From Saprospiraceae bacterium (lineage in GTDB: Bacteria > Bacteroidota > Bacteroidia > Chitinophagales > Saprospiraceae), in contig JAHDCU010000004.1 in NCBI GenBank assembly GCA_020629715.1, positions 310,001 to 374,000 on the forward strand: a stretch of 64,000 nt of DNA, in the 5' to 3' direction. A program made the translations under genes and the position numbers. Of this stretch, positions 52,755 through 62,058 are shown one piece after another; within the stretch, counting starts at the first letter, position 1, and each line of letters begins with the position of its first letter. Below the pieces are notes generated by a model. It was not told the DNA's origin, made no database searches, and saw only the letters and a list, made by a program, of their open reading frames with translations.

Positions 52755-53822
52755 ATGATTTTATTAATATTCTTTTTCATATTATCCATCCTATTTTCAT
52801 TCTTGTGCAGTATTTGGGAGGCAGTACTTTTGAGTATTACACCGAGCTACATTCGTAAAAAGCAGGCTGACGGTAGTGAAGTAGGACAATTACTTACGGC
52901 ATATAAAGAAGATATAGATAAGCCCTTATCCGCAATACTTACACTCAATACGATAGCACATACCGTAGGAGCCATAGGAGTTGGAGCACAAGCCACTGCT
53001 GTTTTCGACAATGTAAATGAAATCATCCCAGGCTTGAGCTGGGAAGTAGTTATAGCTAGTTTTATGACTTTAGCCATACTCATATTATCAGAGATTATCC
53101 CTAAGACTATAGGTGCCAATAACTGGAGAGGGCTAGCTCCATTTACCGTAAAAAGCTTACGCATCTTGTTATGGATACTAGCACCTCTAGTATGGATTAC
53201 TCAATTGATCACTAAGAGTCTGAAAAATGATAAAAATAAAAGTGTACTTAGTAGATCTGATATTGCGGCTATGGCAAAAGAAGGTGCAGCAACAGGTACA
53301 CTGGAACAAAGTGAAAGCACAATCATAAGAAACCTTGTACAGTTGCACGAACTTAAAGTAAATGACATCATGACGCCACGAACAGTATTGACACTGGCTA
53401 ATCAAAATCTGACCGTAAGAGAGTTTTTTGACAAAAACGAACCCTTACAATTTTCAAGAATTCCTACTTATGATGGTAAGGAAGATCTGATAACAGGAAT
53501 GGTACTCAAAGATGAAATACTTACTAAACTAGCCGAGGATCAAGATGAGGCCCTTTTAAACTCGATCAAAAGGCCATTAGTGACCGTATCTGACCAATTA
53601 CCCTTACCTATTTTGTTTGATAAGTTACTACAAGAAAAAATTCATATGTCAGTAGTAACTGATTCTTATGGCAGTTTAGTCGGTATAGTAACGATGGAAG
53701 ACTTATTAGAAACCATATTGGGTATCGAAATCACAGATGAAAGTGATGCGGTTACAGATCTCCAGTCATTAGCTCGTAAAAAGTGGCAAGATCGAGCGAA
53801 AAAAATAGGGTTAATTGAGTAG
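52755..53822 (+). CDS. CNNM/DUF21 transmembrane protein with CBS pair, lacking the CorC domain
   Basis: 355 residues. The N-terminal 150 residues form a DUF21/CNNM membrane domain with about four hydrophobic segments. The conserved motif LSEIIPKTIGANN (about 112-124) matches the family's E-x-x-PK signature, and NTIAHTVGAIGVG (about 65-77) corresponds to the other conserved helix. Residues 205-330 carry two CBS domains (VNDIMTPRTVLTLA; TDSYGSLVGIVTMEDLLETILG). Relatives (CorC/MpfA/CNNM) export Mg2+ or other divalent cations in a sodium-linked manner, with the CBS pair as nucleotide sensor. The usual C-terminal CorC_HlyC domain is absent; the protein ends in a charged helix about 25 residues after the CBS pair. 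A second, longer paralog lies at 57925-59184. Confidence 0.9.
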   Translation: MILLIFFFILSILFSFLCSIWEAVLLSITPSYIRKKQADGSEVGQLLTAYKEDIDKPLSAILTLNTIAHTVGAIGVGAQATAVFDNVNEIIPGLSWEVVIASFMTLAILILSEIIPKTIGANNWRGLAPFTVKSLRILLWILAPLVWITQLITKSLKNDKNKSVLSRSDIAAMAKEGAATGTLEQSESTIIRNLVQLHELKVNDIMTPRTVLTLANQNLTVREFFDKNEPLQFSRIPTYDGKEDLITGMVLKDEILTKLAEDQDEALLNSIKRPLVTVSDQLPLPILFDKLLQEKIHMSVVTDSYGSLVGIVTMEDLLETILGIEITDESDAVTDLQSLARKKWQDRAKKIGLIE

Positions 53823-53879
53823 GAAGCTTATTAATTGAAGTTGGTACGACTATTGCTCAACTTTAAGGAAAACAAAGTT

Positions 53880-55619
53880 ATGAACCTCAACTTCCTTTTT
53901 TTAATTCCAATTTTTTTTGCTCTCTTAGCAAATAGCCAAGACTGCACAACTGAAACTGCGGTTTGGTTGGGAGGAGAATTCGAATGTTCAGAAGAACCTT
54001 TCAAACTAGTATTCAGCGATGAGTTCGAAGGTCCAGTTATTGATGAATCAAAATGGTACACATTCTACCCATTTGGTGAAAATTTTTCAGATCAGTGTGA
54101 GTTTTGTAGAACCCATGGTGATGAAGAAGGTCAAATTTATTTAGACGAAAACCTTGAGTTTGAAAACGGAATTTTAAAACTGATAGTCAAAGAGCAAAAT
54201 TCTTCATGGTATAGTGCCTCTAGAGAATTTACCTCAGGTATGATTTATTCGAAGCAACAATTTGAGCACGGGAAATTTGAAATTAAATGTAAAATTCCTT
54301 CTGGGAAGGGTCTTTGGCCAGCATTTTGGTTATGGAAAGTTGATGAATGTGATGTTTTTGAGATATGCGGTCATGACCCAACGCAATTAAATACCAACTT
54401 ACACATGACATGTGATGACCAAGGTCATCAAGTGCCCGAATCACATAGCGTTATCGATTTATCACAAGATTTTCATGTTTACAGCGTTGAATGGGACCCG
54501 TTTTACGTTCAATGGAGTCTTGATGGTCAGGTATTAAGGAAATTCCATAAATTCTTTACTCTTACAGGTAATATAATTGAATGCGGTGATGATGTTGCAA
54601 ATGGATCAATAGTTGTGAAAAACATTGTCCCAGATGTTTCTATGTCCGTAATAGCCAACTTGGCCTTAAGTAAAGGACCTACAGGGTATTGTGATCCTGA
54701 CTTTATAGATGAAACTACGCCATATCCTTCTTCGATGGATATTGATTACATTAGAGTATATCAAAAAGAACCCAATAGAGGTTTGGTAGATCTCTGTGAC
54801 CAAAACAGCATTGAAGGTTCTAATTTTTTGTGCTCTGAAACTTCTTATGCATATTCACTCGAAGGTACCACTGAGAACATTCTTTGGGAAACATCGGATA
54901 ATTTAACTGTAATTTCTATCAACGACGGTGAAATTGTAATTGAACCATCAAGTACATTGTCAGGAGTATCGGGATGGATCAGAGCTTCTTTTGACAATCA
55001 TGCTGCTTGTCCTAACTCTATAGTAGAAAAGAGAGTATGGATTGGTAAGCCAAAAATAAATGATGTTATATTGCCGGAATGTTTCCAAATTGGATCGAAT
55101 GTTTCATTATTCGCAGATATTGAAGGAGCAGAATCAGTCTACTGGTCATTTCCTCAATGCAATGAAATAATAATTGAAAACGATCCCAATCCAAACTGTT
55201 GGTATAATTATACAGGAGATTACAATCAAATCTTTGTTTACGTTGGTGAACAGAAAGGAAGTATTAGTTTATGGGTAGAAAACGAATGTGGAATCACTTC
55301 GATGAATATTCCTATAAATTTTTGTGATAGAAAAGGTGGTTCTAATTCTGGTGGTCCGATTTACCCTATAGTAATATATCCGAATCCTGCGGAAGATTTA
55401 ATAAATATAGATTTAGTACCTGAAGAAAATGAAGATATATCTAAGATCTATTTAGTAAAGAATTCTAACAACACGGCAAATGAAATTTATATCTCATCTA
55501 ATACAAACAACACAGTTTCAGCCGATGTCAGTAATTATGAAAGTGGGCTATATCATATAATAATATTAACCAAGAATAGTTCAATTATGCAATCACAGCC
55601 TTTTATTATACAACGATAA
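53880..55619 (+). CDS. Secreted GH16-family glucanase-like hydrolase with T9SS tail
   Basis: The frame is open from a TTG at 53835, but the ATG at 53880 follows an AAGGAAA purine run and begins a proper signal peptide (MNLNFLFLIPIFFALLANSQ), so I place the start here (579 residues). Residues 40-310 form the GH16 beta-jelly roll: LVFSDEFEGPVIDESKW, FTSGMIYSKQQFEHGKFE, GKGLWPAFWLW, and the catalytic E-x-D-x-x-E as ECDVFE (E156 nucleophile, D158, E161 acid/base), then NTNLHMTC and YSVEWDPFYVQWSLDGQ. GH16 enzymes retain the anomeric configuration while cutting beta-1,3/1,4-glucans or galactans such as laminarin, agar or carrageenan; the substrate cannot be told here. Ig-like segments follow (about 325-500), then a T9SS sorting domain (IYPNPAEDLINIDL, ESGLYHIIIL). 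The GT39-like gene starts 31 bp downstream. Confidence 0.92.
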   Translation: MNLNFLFLIPIFFALLANSQDCTTETAVWLGGEFECSEEPFKLVFSDEFEGPVIDESKWYTFYPFGENFSDQCEFCRTHGDEEGQIYLDENLEFENGILKLIVKEQNSSWYSASREFTSGMIYSKQQFEHGKFEIKCKIPSGKGLWPAFWLWKVDECDVFEICGHDPTQLNTNLHMTCDDQGHQVPESHSVIDLSQDFHVYSVEWDPFYVQWSLDGQVLRKFHKFFTLTGNIIECGDDVANGSIVVKNIVPDVSMSVIANLALSKGPTGYCDPDFIDETTPYPSSMDIDYIRVYQKEPNRGLVDLCDQNSIEGSNFLCSETSYAYSLEGTTENILWETSDNLTVISINDGEIVIEPSSTLSGVSGWIRASFDNHAACPNSIVEKRVWIGKPKINDVILPECFQIGSNVSLFADIEGAESVYWSFPQCNEIIIENDPNPNCWYNYTGDYNQIFVYVGEQKGSISLWVENECGITSMNIPINFCDRKGGSNSGGPIYPIVIYPNPAEDLINIDLVPEENEDISKIYLVKNSNNTANEIYISSNTNNTVSADVSNYESGLYHIIILTKNSSIMQSQPFIIQR

Positions 55620-55650
55620 TCATTAAAATCAAGAGAGGTAGTACATATAA

Positions 55651-57144
55651 ATGAATATTTCTATTGAAGGGATTACAATTATCACAATTTGTTCCTACCT
55701 ATACTATTTAAGCTATAAAAGGATTAAACTTAAATGCTTTGAACGAGCGCTAAGCTTTATAATCATTGCTGGTTTAATCTTAAGAGTTTTTACCAGTTTT
55801 GATTTTTTTCTTCATGATTGGGATGAAAAATATCATGCTTTAGTTGCAAAAAATTTACTAACATCAATAGATGTTCCTCGATTGTATTTGACTCCTCTGC
55901 TGGAATACAACTACCAGAATTGGACAGGAAATCATTTCTGGCTTCACAAACAGCCTCTTCCTTTGTACGTAATCTCTGGTAGTATGTACTTTTTTGGTGA
56001 AAACGTAATTGCTTTGAGAATACCTTCTATAACATTAGGTACGATAACAATTTATGTAATCTACCAATTAGGTAAATTATTGTTTTCAAAAAAAATCGGT
56101 GTCTTGGCTAGTTTTTTATATAGTATCAACGGTCTCATAATAGAGCTAACAGCTGGCAGAGTGGCCACCGATCATTATGATATATTTTTTACGTCTCTTA
56201 TATTTTCTTCCCTTTTATTTTTATTAAGATCAGTAAAAAATCAGTCAAGTTTTTATTTTGCTCTTGGCGGTGCACTTGTTGGTTTAGCAATCTTGACGAA
56301 GTGGCTTCCAGCATTAATTGTACTTCCATTGTGGTGGATATATTCTTGGAAAAACAAGGTCAGTTTAAACAGAATTTTAATTCGAACATTGGTACTTATT
56401 ATCATTATCACAGTAATATCTCTACCATGGCAAATATACATCCATAATCACTATCCCTTAGAAGCAGCTTATGAGTCCGAATTTAATATGCGCCATTTAT
56501 ATGAGGCACTAGAAGGACACGGTCATCCTTTTTACTTTCATATTAACCGAATGAGGATCATCTTTGGTGAACTAGTATACTTGCCCTTGATCTGGTTGCT
56601 TTATTCTTGGTTCAAGAAACCTGTAATAAATAATAAATTTATTCTTCTTTGCTGGATCATGATAAGCTACATATTCTTTTCTGCAGTAGCTACCAAAATG
56701 CAAGGCTATATATTGATATGTGCACCAGCAATTTTTATTATGATAGCGGCGTTTTTCTTTGAAATACAGAATAGTCAGTGGCAAATTAAGGCACCATTAA
56801 TAACAAAATTAATTTCTGTTTTATTAATTGCACTTCCAATTCGTTATGCGTTAGAACGAATTAAGCCATTTGAAAAAAGAAGAACAGAAGTTGAATGGAC
56901 AAAGCAAATACGTCTAGAAAATGACCGTATTCAGAACCCTAAAAAAGTAATTTTTAATACTTGTGAGCCAATAAAAGTCATGTTTTACTCAGATCTAATC
57001 GCTTATTCTAATATACCGTCTGAGGAAAAACTATGTGAATTACAAAAAGAAAACTATTCAATCCTAGTGGATGATTGTTCATTAGTTCCTGCAAATATCC
57101 AAAATTTAGACTTCATAGAGTTTAGATCACTTTCCCATAAGTGA
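55651..57144 (+). CDS. GT39-like (GT-C fold) polytopic membrane glycosyltransferase
   Basis: 497 residues with about ten to twelve hydrophobic helices. The first luminal/periplasmic loop has the GT-C catalytic signature HDWDEKYHALVAKNLL (Asp56, Asp58, Glu59) and WLHKQPLPLY. A second conserved spot is AGRVATDHYDIFF. This fits the PMT_2/ArnT-like family of glycosyltransferases that use polyprenyl-phosphate sugars to modify lipids, proteins or glycans on the outer face of the inner membrane. Helices are followed by a cytoplasmic-size C-terminal segment from about residue 400 (FEKRRTEVEWTKQ). It begins 31 bp after the GH16 gene, so both may be transcribed together. Acceptor and donor are unknown; O-glycosylation of exported proteins is one possibility. 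Confidence 0.85.
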   Translation: MNISIEGITIITICSYLYYLSYKRIKLKCFERALSFIIIAGLILRVFTSFDFFLHDWDEKYHALVAKNLLTSIDVPRLYLTPLLEYNYQNWTGNHFWLHKQPLPLYVISGSMYFFGENVIALRIPSITLGTITIYVIYQLGKLLFSKKIGVLASFLYSINGLIIELTAGRVATDHYDIFFTSLIFSSLLFLLRSVKNQSSFYFALGGALVGLAILTKWLPALIVLPLWWIYSWKNKVSLNRILIRTLVLIIIITVISLPWQIYIHNHYPLEAAYESEFNMRHLYEALEGHGHPFYFHINRMRIIFGELVYLPLIWLLYSWFKKPVINNKFILLCWIMISYIFFSAVATKMQGYILICAPAIFIMIAAFFFEIQNSQWQIKAPLITKLISVLLIALPIRYALERIKPFEKRRTEVEWTKQIRLENDRIQNPKKVIFNTCEPIKVMFYSDLIAYSNIPSEEKLCELQKENYSILVDDCSLVPANIQNLDFIEFRSLSHK

Positions 57145-57285
57145 TTATGAGTTTAATTTTCTAAGCAATCTATAGAAGTCACGAAAAGCGTATTAATGAT
57201 AATTTTTTATATGTGTTTTAAGTGACGAATTGAGCATGAAGATGTAGCTTTACTTTTCACAAGAAAAAAAAGATTTTAAATCATA

Positions 57286-57936
57286 TTGAGCACTACCTTT
57301 CCATATCGATATATTTCTTTTGAAGGTAACATTGGTGCCGGTAAGACTTCCTTTTGTAAACTGCTGGAGAAAGAATATAATTGCAAATTGATTCTAGAGC
57401 AATTCGACGACAACCCATTTTTACCTTTTTTCTATGACGATCCTGAGCGATATGCTTTTACCGTAGAGTTATTTTTCATGACTGAGAGGCATAAGCAACT
57501 CCAAAAAACCTTACTGACGCAAGATCTATTTCATGAATACACCTTTGCGGATTATTGCTTTATGAAAACCTTGCTCTTTGCCCGTAAAAACTTACATGAA
57601 GAGGAATATAGGATCTTTCAAAAGCTATTTGGGGTACTCAATCAGTCTTTCCCCAATCCTGATCTTCTGGTATATTTTCACCGTGATGTAGAAATACTTC
57701 AAAAGAATATTGCAAAAAGAGGACGTGAATACGAAAACAAAATCTCCAACGAATATCTACTACAGATTCAAGATTCTTACTTTGAGTATTTTAGAAATAT
57801 CCTATCATTTCCGATTTTAATTATCGATATCAACGAAATTGATTTTATTACTCATCCAGACCAATACGAGCATTTGAAATATCTAATTGGGAAAAAATAT
57901 AATCCAGGAGTACATCGATATAGTCTAAGTATCTGA
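57286..57936 (+). CDS. Deoxynucleoside kinase (dNK family)
   Basis: 216 residues. Phosphorylates deoxynucleosides (salvage) in the cytoplasm. The P-loop is GNIGAGKTS (residues 14-22), near the very N-terminus as in this family. LEQFDDNPFLPFFYDDPERYAFTVELFFM (in parts LEQFDDNPFL and RYAFTVELFF) is the family's substrate/adenine segment, YFHRDVEILQKNIAKRGREYE is the helix before the lid, and KRGRE plus NEYLLQIQDSY form the lid region. The usual DRS-type motif is replaced by EYTFADYCF, so substrate preference is unclear. The start codon is TTG (57286): an in-frame TAA lies 9 bp upstream and the P-loop is only 13 residues in, leaving no ATG choice. The 3' end overlaps the convergent CNNM gene by 12 bp. 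Confidence 0.9.
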   Translation: MSTTFPYRYISFEGNIGAGKTSFCKLLEKEYNCKLILEQFDDNPFLPFFYDDPERYAFTVELFFMTERHKQLQKTLLTQDLFHEYTFADYCFMKTLLFARKNLHEEEYRIFQKLFGVLNQSFPNPDLLVYFHRDVEILQKNIAKRGREYENKISNEYLLQIQDSYFEYFRNILSFPILIIDINEIDFITHPDQYEHLKYLIGKKYNPGVHRYSLSI

Positions 57937-59184
57937 TTCTATCCTAGATAATCTTTTTAACCTGATTGTCTCTATCTTAGTTTCGCTCACATTCTCAAGT
58001 ATAAACTTATAGTCCCCTAAGATTATCTCTGCACCAGATTTCGGAATACTTCCTGAGGTCATGACTACATATCCCGATAGCGTATGATACTCGCCTTCTG
58101 GTATATCGAGAGACTCATATTTCTCATTGAGATAGTCTATCTCATGACGACCACTTAGAAGATATTCATCTTCTGAAATCATTATCTCAATCTGATCGTT
58201 GCTATCATGTTCATCTTCGATCTCACCGAAAATTTCTTCCAGTATGTCTTCCATCGTAATAACACCTGCAGTACCTCCAAACTCATCTACCACACATGCA
58301 ATAACAACATTGGCTTGTATAAATTTATAAAGCAAATCTCTGACATTCATTGCCTCAGGCACAAAAGGGATATCGATCAAAATACTAGAAATACGTTTAG
58401 GTTTGTCAAACAGCTGTTGATGATGTACATAACCGACTATCTCTTCTATCCCATTATCACTGACTAGTATTCTTGACAAGTTGGATTCCTTAAAAGAACT
58501 TAGAAGAACCTCAAGGCTATCACTTTTATCCACATGTACAATCTCATTACGAGGCACCATACAATCTCTTACTTTGACCTGCTCGAGATTGAGTGCATTG
58601 ACCAATATTTCCTTGTCAATATCATCATCACCCTCGGCAAGCTCTTCATCGATAAAATGCTCTAAGTCTACCCTAGTGAGTGCTATGGTAGCATTATCTA
58701 CAGGTGTTCTCAATATAAATTTTAGAATAAAATGAGTGAGACTCATCATGATCCAAGTCGGAATGGTTAATATCCAGTTGAACAATCTAAGCGGATAGGT
58801 CATCAAATAAAGAAAATCATTGGAATAAATCCTCGCTAATGTCTTTGGTAAAAATTCACCAAAAACTAAGATAAACGCTGTGATCAAAAGTGTATTGATC
58901 AGCAGTCCCGCTAGACTATTATCATTGGCATCACCAAAAATGATAATATTGAGTGCTTGAGTAAGTAACATAGTCAATATTACTAGCGCTATATTGTTAC
59001 CTACGAGCATAGAGCTAATAAACTCCTTAGGCGAATGATAAAATTTGGCTAAAACACTACCGCGTCTCGATCCCTTATTTTTTAGTACTTCTATTCCTAG
59101 CTTATTGGAGGAAATAAAGGCTATTTCTGAACCGCTAAAAAAAGCAGATAAAATCAAGAAAACTATAATACCTAGTATGAGCAT
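57925..59184 (-). CDS. CNNM/CorC-type transporter, GldE-like
   Basis: 419 residues with the full hemolysin C/CNNM architecture: DUF21 membrane domain (about 1-170, with SAFFSGSEIAFISSNK and LVFGEFLPKTLA), two CBS domains (about 195-325, with VRDCMVPRNEIVHVD and DEFGGTAGVITMEDILEEIFGEIEDE) and a C-terminal CorC_HlyC domain (about 335-415). The family includes Mg2+/divalent-cation exporters and GldE, a gliding-motility protein in Flavobacterium. GldE-like is a resemblance of context and length; it is not proven. It is last in a three-gene minus-strand unit (type B T9SS cargo, LptC, CNNM), 16 bp after lptC. The last 12 bp overlap the convergent kinase gene. Confidence 0.92.
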   Translation of the reverse strand: MLILGIIVFLILSAFFSGSEIAFISSNKLGIEVLKNKGSRRGSVLAKFYHSPKEFISSMLVGNNIALVILTMLLTQALNIIIFGDANDNSLAGLLINTLLITAFILVFGEFLPKTLARIYSNDFLYLMTYPLRLFNWILTIPTWIMMSLTHFILKFILRTPVDNATIALTRVDLEHFIDEELAEGDDDIDKEILVNALNLEQVKVRDCMVPRNEIVHVDKSDSLEVLLSSFKESNLSRILVSDNGIEEIVGYVHHQQLFDKPKRISSILIDIPFVPEAMNVRDLLYKFIQANVVIACVVDEFGGTAGVITMEDILEEIFGEIEDEHDSNDQIEIMISEDEYLLSGRHEIDYLNEKYESLDIPEGEYHTLSGYVVMTSGSIPKSGAEIILGDYKFILENVSETKIETIRLKRLSRIESDT

Positions 59185-59200
59185 ATCACAAAGATATGTA

Positions 59201-59785
59201 CTACTCTTGGTTTTTTTCTGGGTAAAGCTGTAACTGCATCTCCGAGGTGGTCATTTTAGCAGAAAACTTATTTTTGATAGTGAAACTAGTAAAGTCCTCA
59301 TTACTCTCGAAACCTACTCCATATGTGGTATCTCCTCGGGTGGGTTGAGTGATTCTTATAAATTTATCCGTCCGCATGATACCATCGCTTTCTTGCCAGA
59401 AAATCTCAGATGTCTCGAGTTTTTCGTTATTCGCATTATAAATGACTACACTGTCTTTACAGTGTATAAGCTTATTGCGCTCATCTCGTACTGCATACTT
59501 TGCTTCAAGATAACTAGTAACACGACCATATCCGTCTAAAAACTCAGCCTTCACACCATCTGTGAGTACTTGTTTAGGATTTTTTTTATCTAAATAACCT
59601 AACATACGTGGTCCTGAAATAATGACACTTACCTTTGCAGAATCACTGTAAATCATCCTCACATCTTTCGACTCTTCTACTAGAAGATTATCCTCAGACA
59701 ACAATGCATTAACCTCTCTGATATCATTGGTACAAGAGTACAATGCACATAAAAACATCAATAAATAGGCTAAACGACGGATCAT
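59201..59785 (-). CDS. lptC: LPS export ABC transporter periplasmic protein LptC
   Basis: 194 residues. LptC passes lipopolysaccharide from the inner-membrane LptBFG complex to LptA in the periplasm. The N-terminus is a lipoprotein-type signal (FLCALYSC, Cys18). The rest alternates short strands as in the LptC beta-jellyroll: VRMIYSDSAKVSVIISGP, GVKAEFLDGYGRVTSYLEAKYAVRD (in parts), VVIYNANNEKLETSEIFWQE, DKFIRITQPTRGDTTYGVGFESNEDFTSF (in parts). This pattern is typical of Bacteroidota LptC, which is commonly a predicted lipoprotein. Its ATG overlaps the TGA of the upstream gene (ATGA at 59785-59782), so translation is probably coupled. The CNNM gene follows after 16 bp. Confidence 0.9.
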   Translation of the reverse strand: MIRRLAYLLMFLCALYSCTNDIREVNALLSEDNLLVEESKDVRMIYSDSAKVSVIISGPRMLGYLDKKNPKQVLTDGVKAEFLDGYGRVTSYLEAKYAVRDERNKLIHCKDSVVIYNANNEKLETSEIFWQESDGIMRTDKFIRITQPTRGDTTYGVGFESNEDFTSFTIKNKFSAKMTTSEMQLQLYPEKNQE

Positions 59786-61893
59786 CTTGCAAGCGTTACA
59801 TCTCCAGTATACGTGAGTGGTTCGAGTGGATTATCGATAAAAGCAATCTTTGCTATCCACGTGAAGACTCCGGGATTTAATGGTTCGTCTTTAAAAGTGC
59901 CATCCCAACCAGACATCATATCGTTGAGCGGAATATTGCTCCCTGTATACATGAGATTTCCCCATCTGTCATAGACTTTTATTTCATCAATACTAGATAC
60001 GGCGGGGCCTACAAAAATGGTAAAATTGTCATTAACGTTATCTCCGTTTGGAGAGAAAATATTCGGTGGATAGATAGGTCGCTCTATATTCACCGCAACA
60101 TTGAGCTGATCGCTCGCTGTGCATCCGTTTTCATCAGTAACGATTACAGTATATACGTCTACCCCACCAGCTTGTATCGTAGGATTTAAGCAATCTGTAC
60201 AAGAAAGACCAGTAGTAGGAAACCACTCGATAGTAAAATTACTACCGGCATTAGTCACTGAAGCTATAGTTTCTGCTGTAAAACCTAAATCCACCTCAAT
60301 ATCCTCTCCCGCCTCTACTGAAATTGGTGGTGGTTCTGTCAAAGAAATCGTTACGACCTCTTCACAACCTTTAATATCTTGAATGATCACTTCATAGTCA
60401 CCTGCTGGCAGATTGCCAAAATTAGGTGAGGGTTGAAAATTAACTCCATCTAAGCTATAATTATAAGCAGGAGCTCCATTGATACCCTGTGCCTCTATGA
60501 TACCTGAAGTTTCACCGAAACATAAGATATCAAGGCCTTGAGCAGTGGCTGCAAGTGTAGAAGTATCTTTACAACACGGCTCTACGAAAACATCCAATAT
60601 TTCGGTAACTAAACATCCACGAGATGATAATACTGTGAGCACGGCTGTTTTATTTCCAAAGCTTTCATACTCTACACTGAAAGGTCCCGTACCTGTACCA
60701 AACTGAGGTGTAGCTCCTACTCCAAAACTCCACTCATAAGAAACGATGGGATCAGTTGGTGCTTCACTTAAATCTTCAAAATTGACAATCTTTTCACATT
60801 CAATCACATTACCCACAGCGGTAATCTCAAAACCTGGATCTGGACCTAAGAATGTACCGGTACCACCGAACTCTATGCTAAAACCAAAGCCAGACTGAGA
60901 AAAATTATTAACCACCAACGCGTAGGACACCCCTGATACCATATCAAGCGGAGCCAAGTAATTATCATCTCCATCCTGACATCCGTTAAGCTCCGCAGTA
61001 TCCGTCGCTCCATTGCCTAAACCAGTAGGCCCAAAACAGGGAAGTGAAGTGACTGCATTGCCTTGATTAGCCCCAGAAAACATACATCGTAGTGCAATCT
61101 TTCCATCACAGTTTGAGACTCCATTTGGTAATTCATAAACGATAAAGTCTAAATCCTCATCTTGAGAATTTGGATTATTAGGAATCAGATCAAATTCTAG
61201 GGTACCAGACTGATCACAAGTCCATACATACCAAGCACTTGCATTTTCTTCAAAGATCACAGCTGCACTCGTAGCTGGACATCCTGAGTCTTGAATTTCA
61301 TTAGTATTACTCCCTACAGAATTTAGATTTTCGACTTGATAGGGTGACGTATCGCAAAGCACTACTGAAGCTGCACAATCAGATTCAGGGCTAGGCACTG
61401 GCACAAAAGACGAAACGCATAGATCGAAGGGCCCTTGATTATTTCCACTGGAACTTATGCGTATATAATAAATTTGTCCTGGGATAAGACCATTTACAGT
61501 CAACTCAGCGATATTAGTCCCCAAGGTGATATCATTACAGCCCAATTCAGTAAGATTATTACAACTACCTTCGTAAACTGCAACACTAGGTCTTTCAATT
61601 TTATTCTCAACAATATCCAATCTACCTAACACTTGCAAAAATACAGCTGGCGCCGTACTTGAAAAGGTAAACCATACATCGCCTTGGCTCATATTGCCCC
61701 AACAAAAAGGAAGAGGATCTGGAGATACTGTGGATCCTTCAATAGTGAATTCACCATCCTCACTACAATACTCCGCTAATGTCCCCAGAAAAATAGCATT
61801 CTCACACTCGTCATTGAATATCTGACACGATGCAGATATCGCCAAGATCGATAGCAGCAATAAAAGACCGTTACGTATTGGATTTTGACTCAT
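59782..61893 (-). CDS. Secreted multidomain protein with gliding-motility-associated (T9SS type B) C-terminal domain
   Basis: 703 residues. Signal sequence 1-22 (ends AISASC, so possibly a lipoprotein). Two beta-rich, Cys-containing domains resembling pre-peptidase C-terminal modules follow (about 25-160, GQIYYIRISSSG; about 175-340, GVSYALVVNNFSQSGFGF). A PKD domain covers about 370-450 (VNFEDLS, VSYEWSFG, GNKTAVLTVLS), a SprB-like repeat about 460-530 (CFGETSGIIEAQG, LPAGDYEVIIQDIKGC), and an Ig-like domain about 535-605. The end is a CHU_C/T9SS type B domain (PPNIFSPNGDNVND, IKVYDRWGNLMY, GWDGT, NPGVFTW). Type B cargo is exported by T9SS and usually held at or near the surface. It heads an operon with lptC and the CNNM gene, which is unusual company for a surface protein. 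Confidence 0.92.
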   Translation of the reverse strand: MSQNPIRNGLLLLLSILAISASCQIFNDECENAIFLGTLAEYCSEDGEFTIEGSTVSPDPLPFCWGNMSQGDVWFTFSSTAPAVFLQVLGRLDIVENKIERPSVAVYEGSCNNLTELGCNDITLGTNIAELTVNGLIPGQIYYIRISSSGNNQGPFDLCVSSFVPVPSPESDCAASVVLCDTSPYQVENLNSVGSNTNEIQDSGCPATSAAVIFEENASAWYVWTCDQSGTLEFDLIPNNPNSQDEDLDFIVYELPNGVSNCDGKIALRCMFSGANQGNAVTSLPCFGPTGLGNGATDTAELNGCQDGDDNYLAPLDMVSGVSYALVVNNFSQSGFGFSIEFGGTGTFLGPDPGFEITAVGNVIECEKIVNFEDLSEAPTDPIVSYEWSFGVGATPQFGTGTGPFSVEYESFGNKTAVLTVLSSRGCLVTEILDVFVEPCCKDTSTLAATAQGLDILCFGETSGIIEAQGINGAPAYNYSLDGVNFQPSPNFGNLPAGDYEVIIQDIKGCEEVVTISLTEPPPISVEAGEDIEVDLGFTAETIASVTNAGSNFTIEWFPTTGLSCTDCLNPTIQAGGVDVYTVIVTDENGCTASDQLNVAVNIERPIYPPNIFSPNGDNVNDNFTIFVGPAVSSIDEIKVYDRWGNLMYTGSNIPLNDMMSGWDGTFKDEPLNPGVFTWIAKIAFIDNPLEPLTYTGDVTLAR

Positions 61894-62058
61894 AGACCTA
61901 ATTGTATATGATATGGAAACGATCTTAATGATAAAATGATCTTACTAGTCACCTTTTTTAATATTTCTATAAGTAAAACTAAGGTTTTTTAGTTTGATGA
62001 GTCATGATTTGCAATCAGCAATGAAGACAATCCTTAAGTTTATATTTATTTTGTTGTC

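Noticed and set aside
53835-53879. TTG start for the GH16 gene
   Set aside because: The extension precedes a complete signal peptide at the ATG 53880, which has a purine-rich run upstream.
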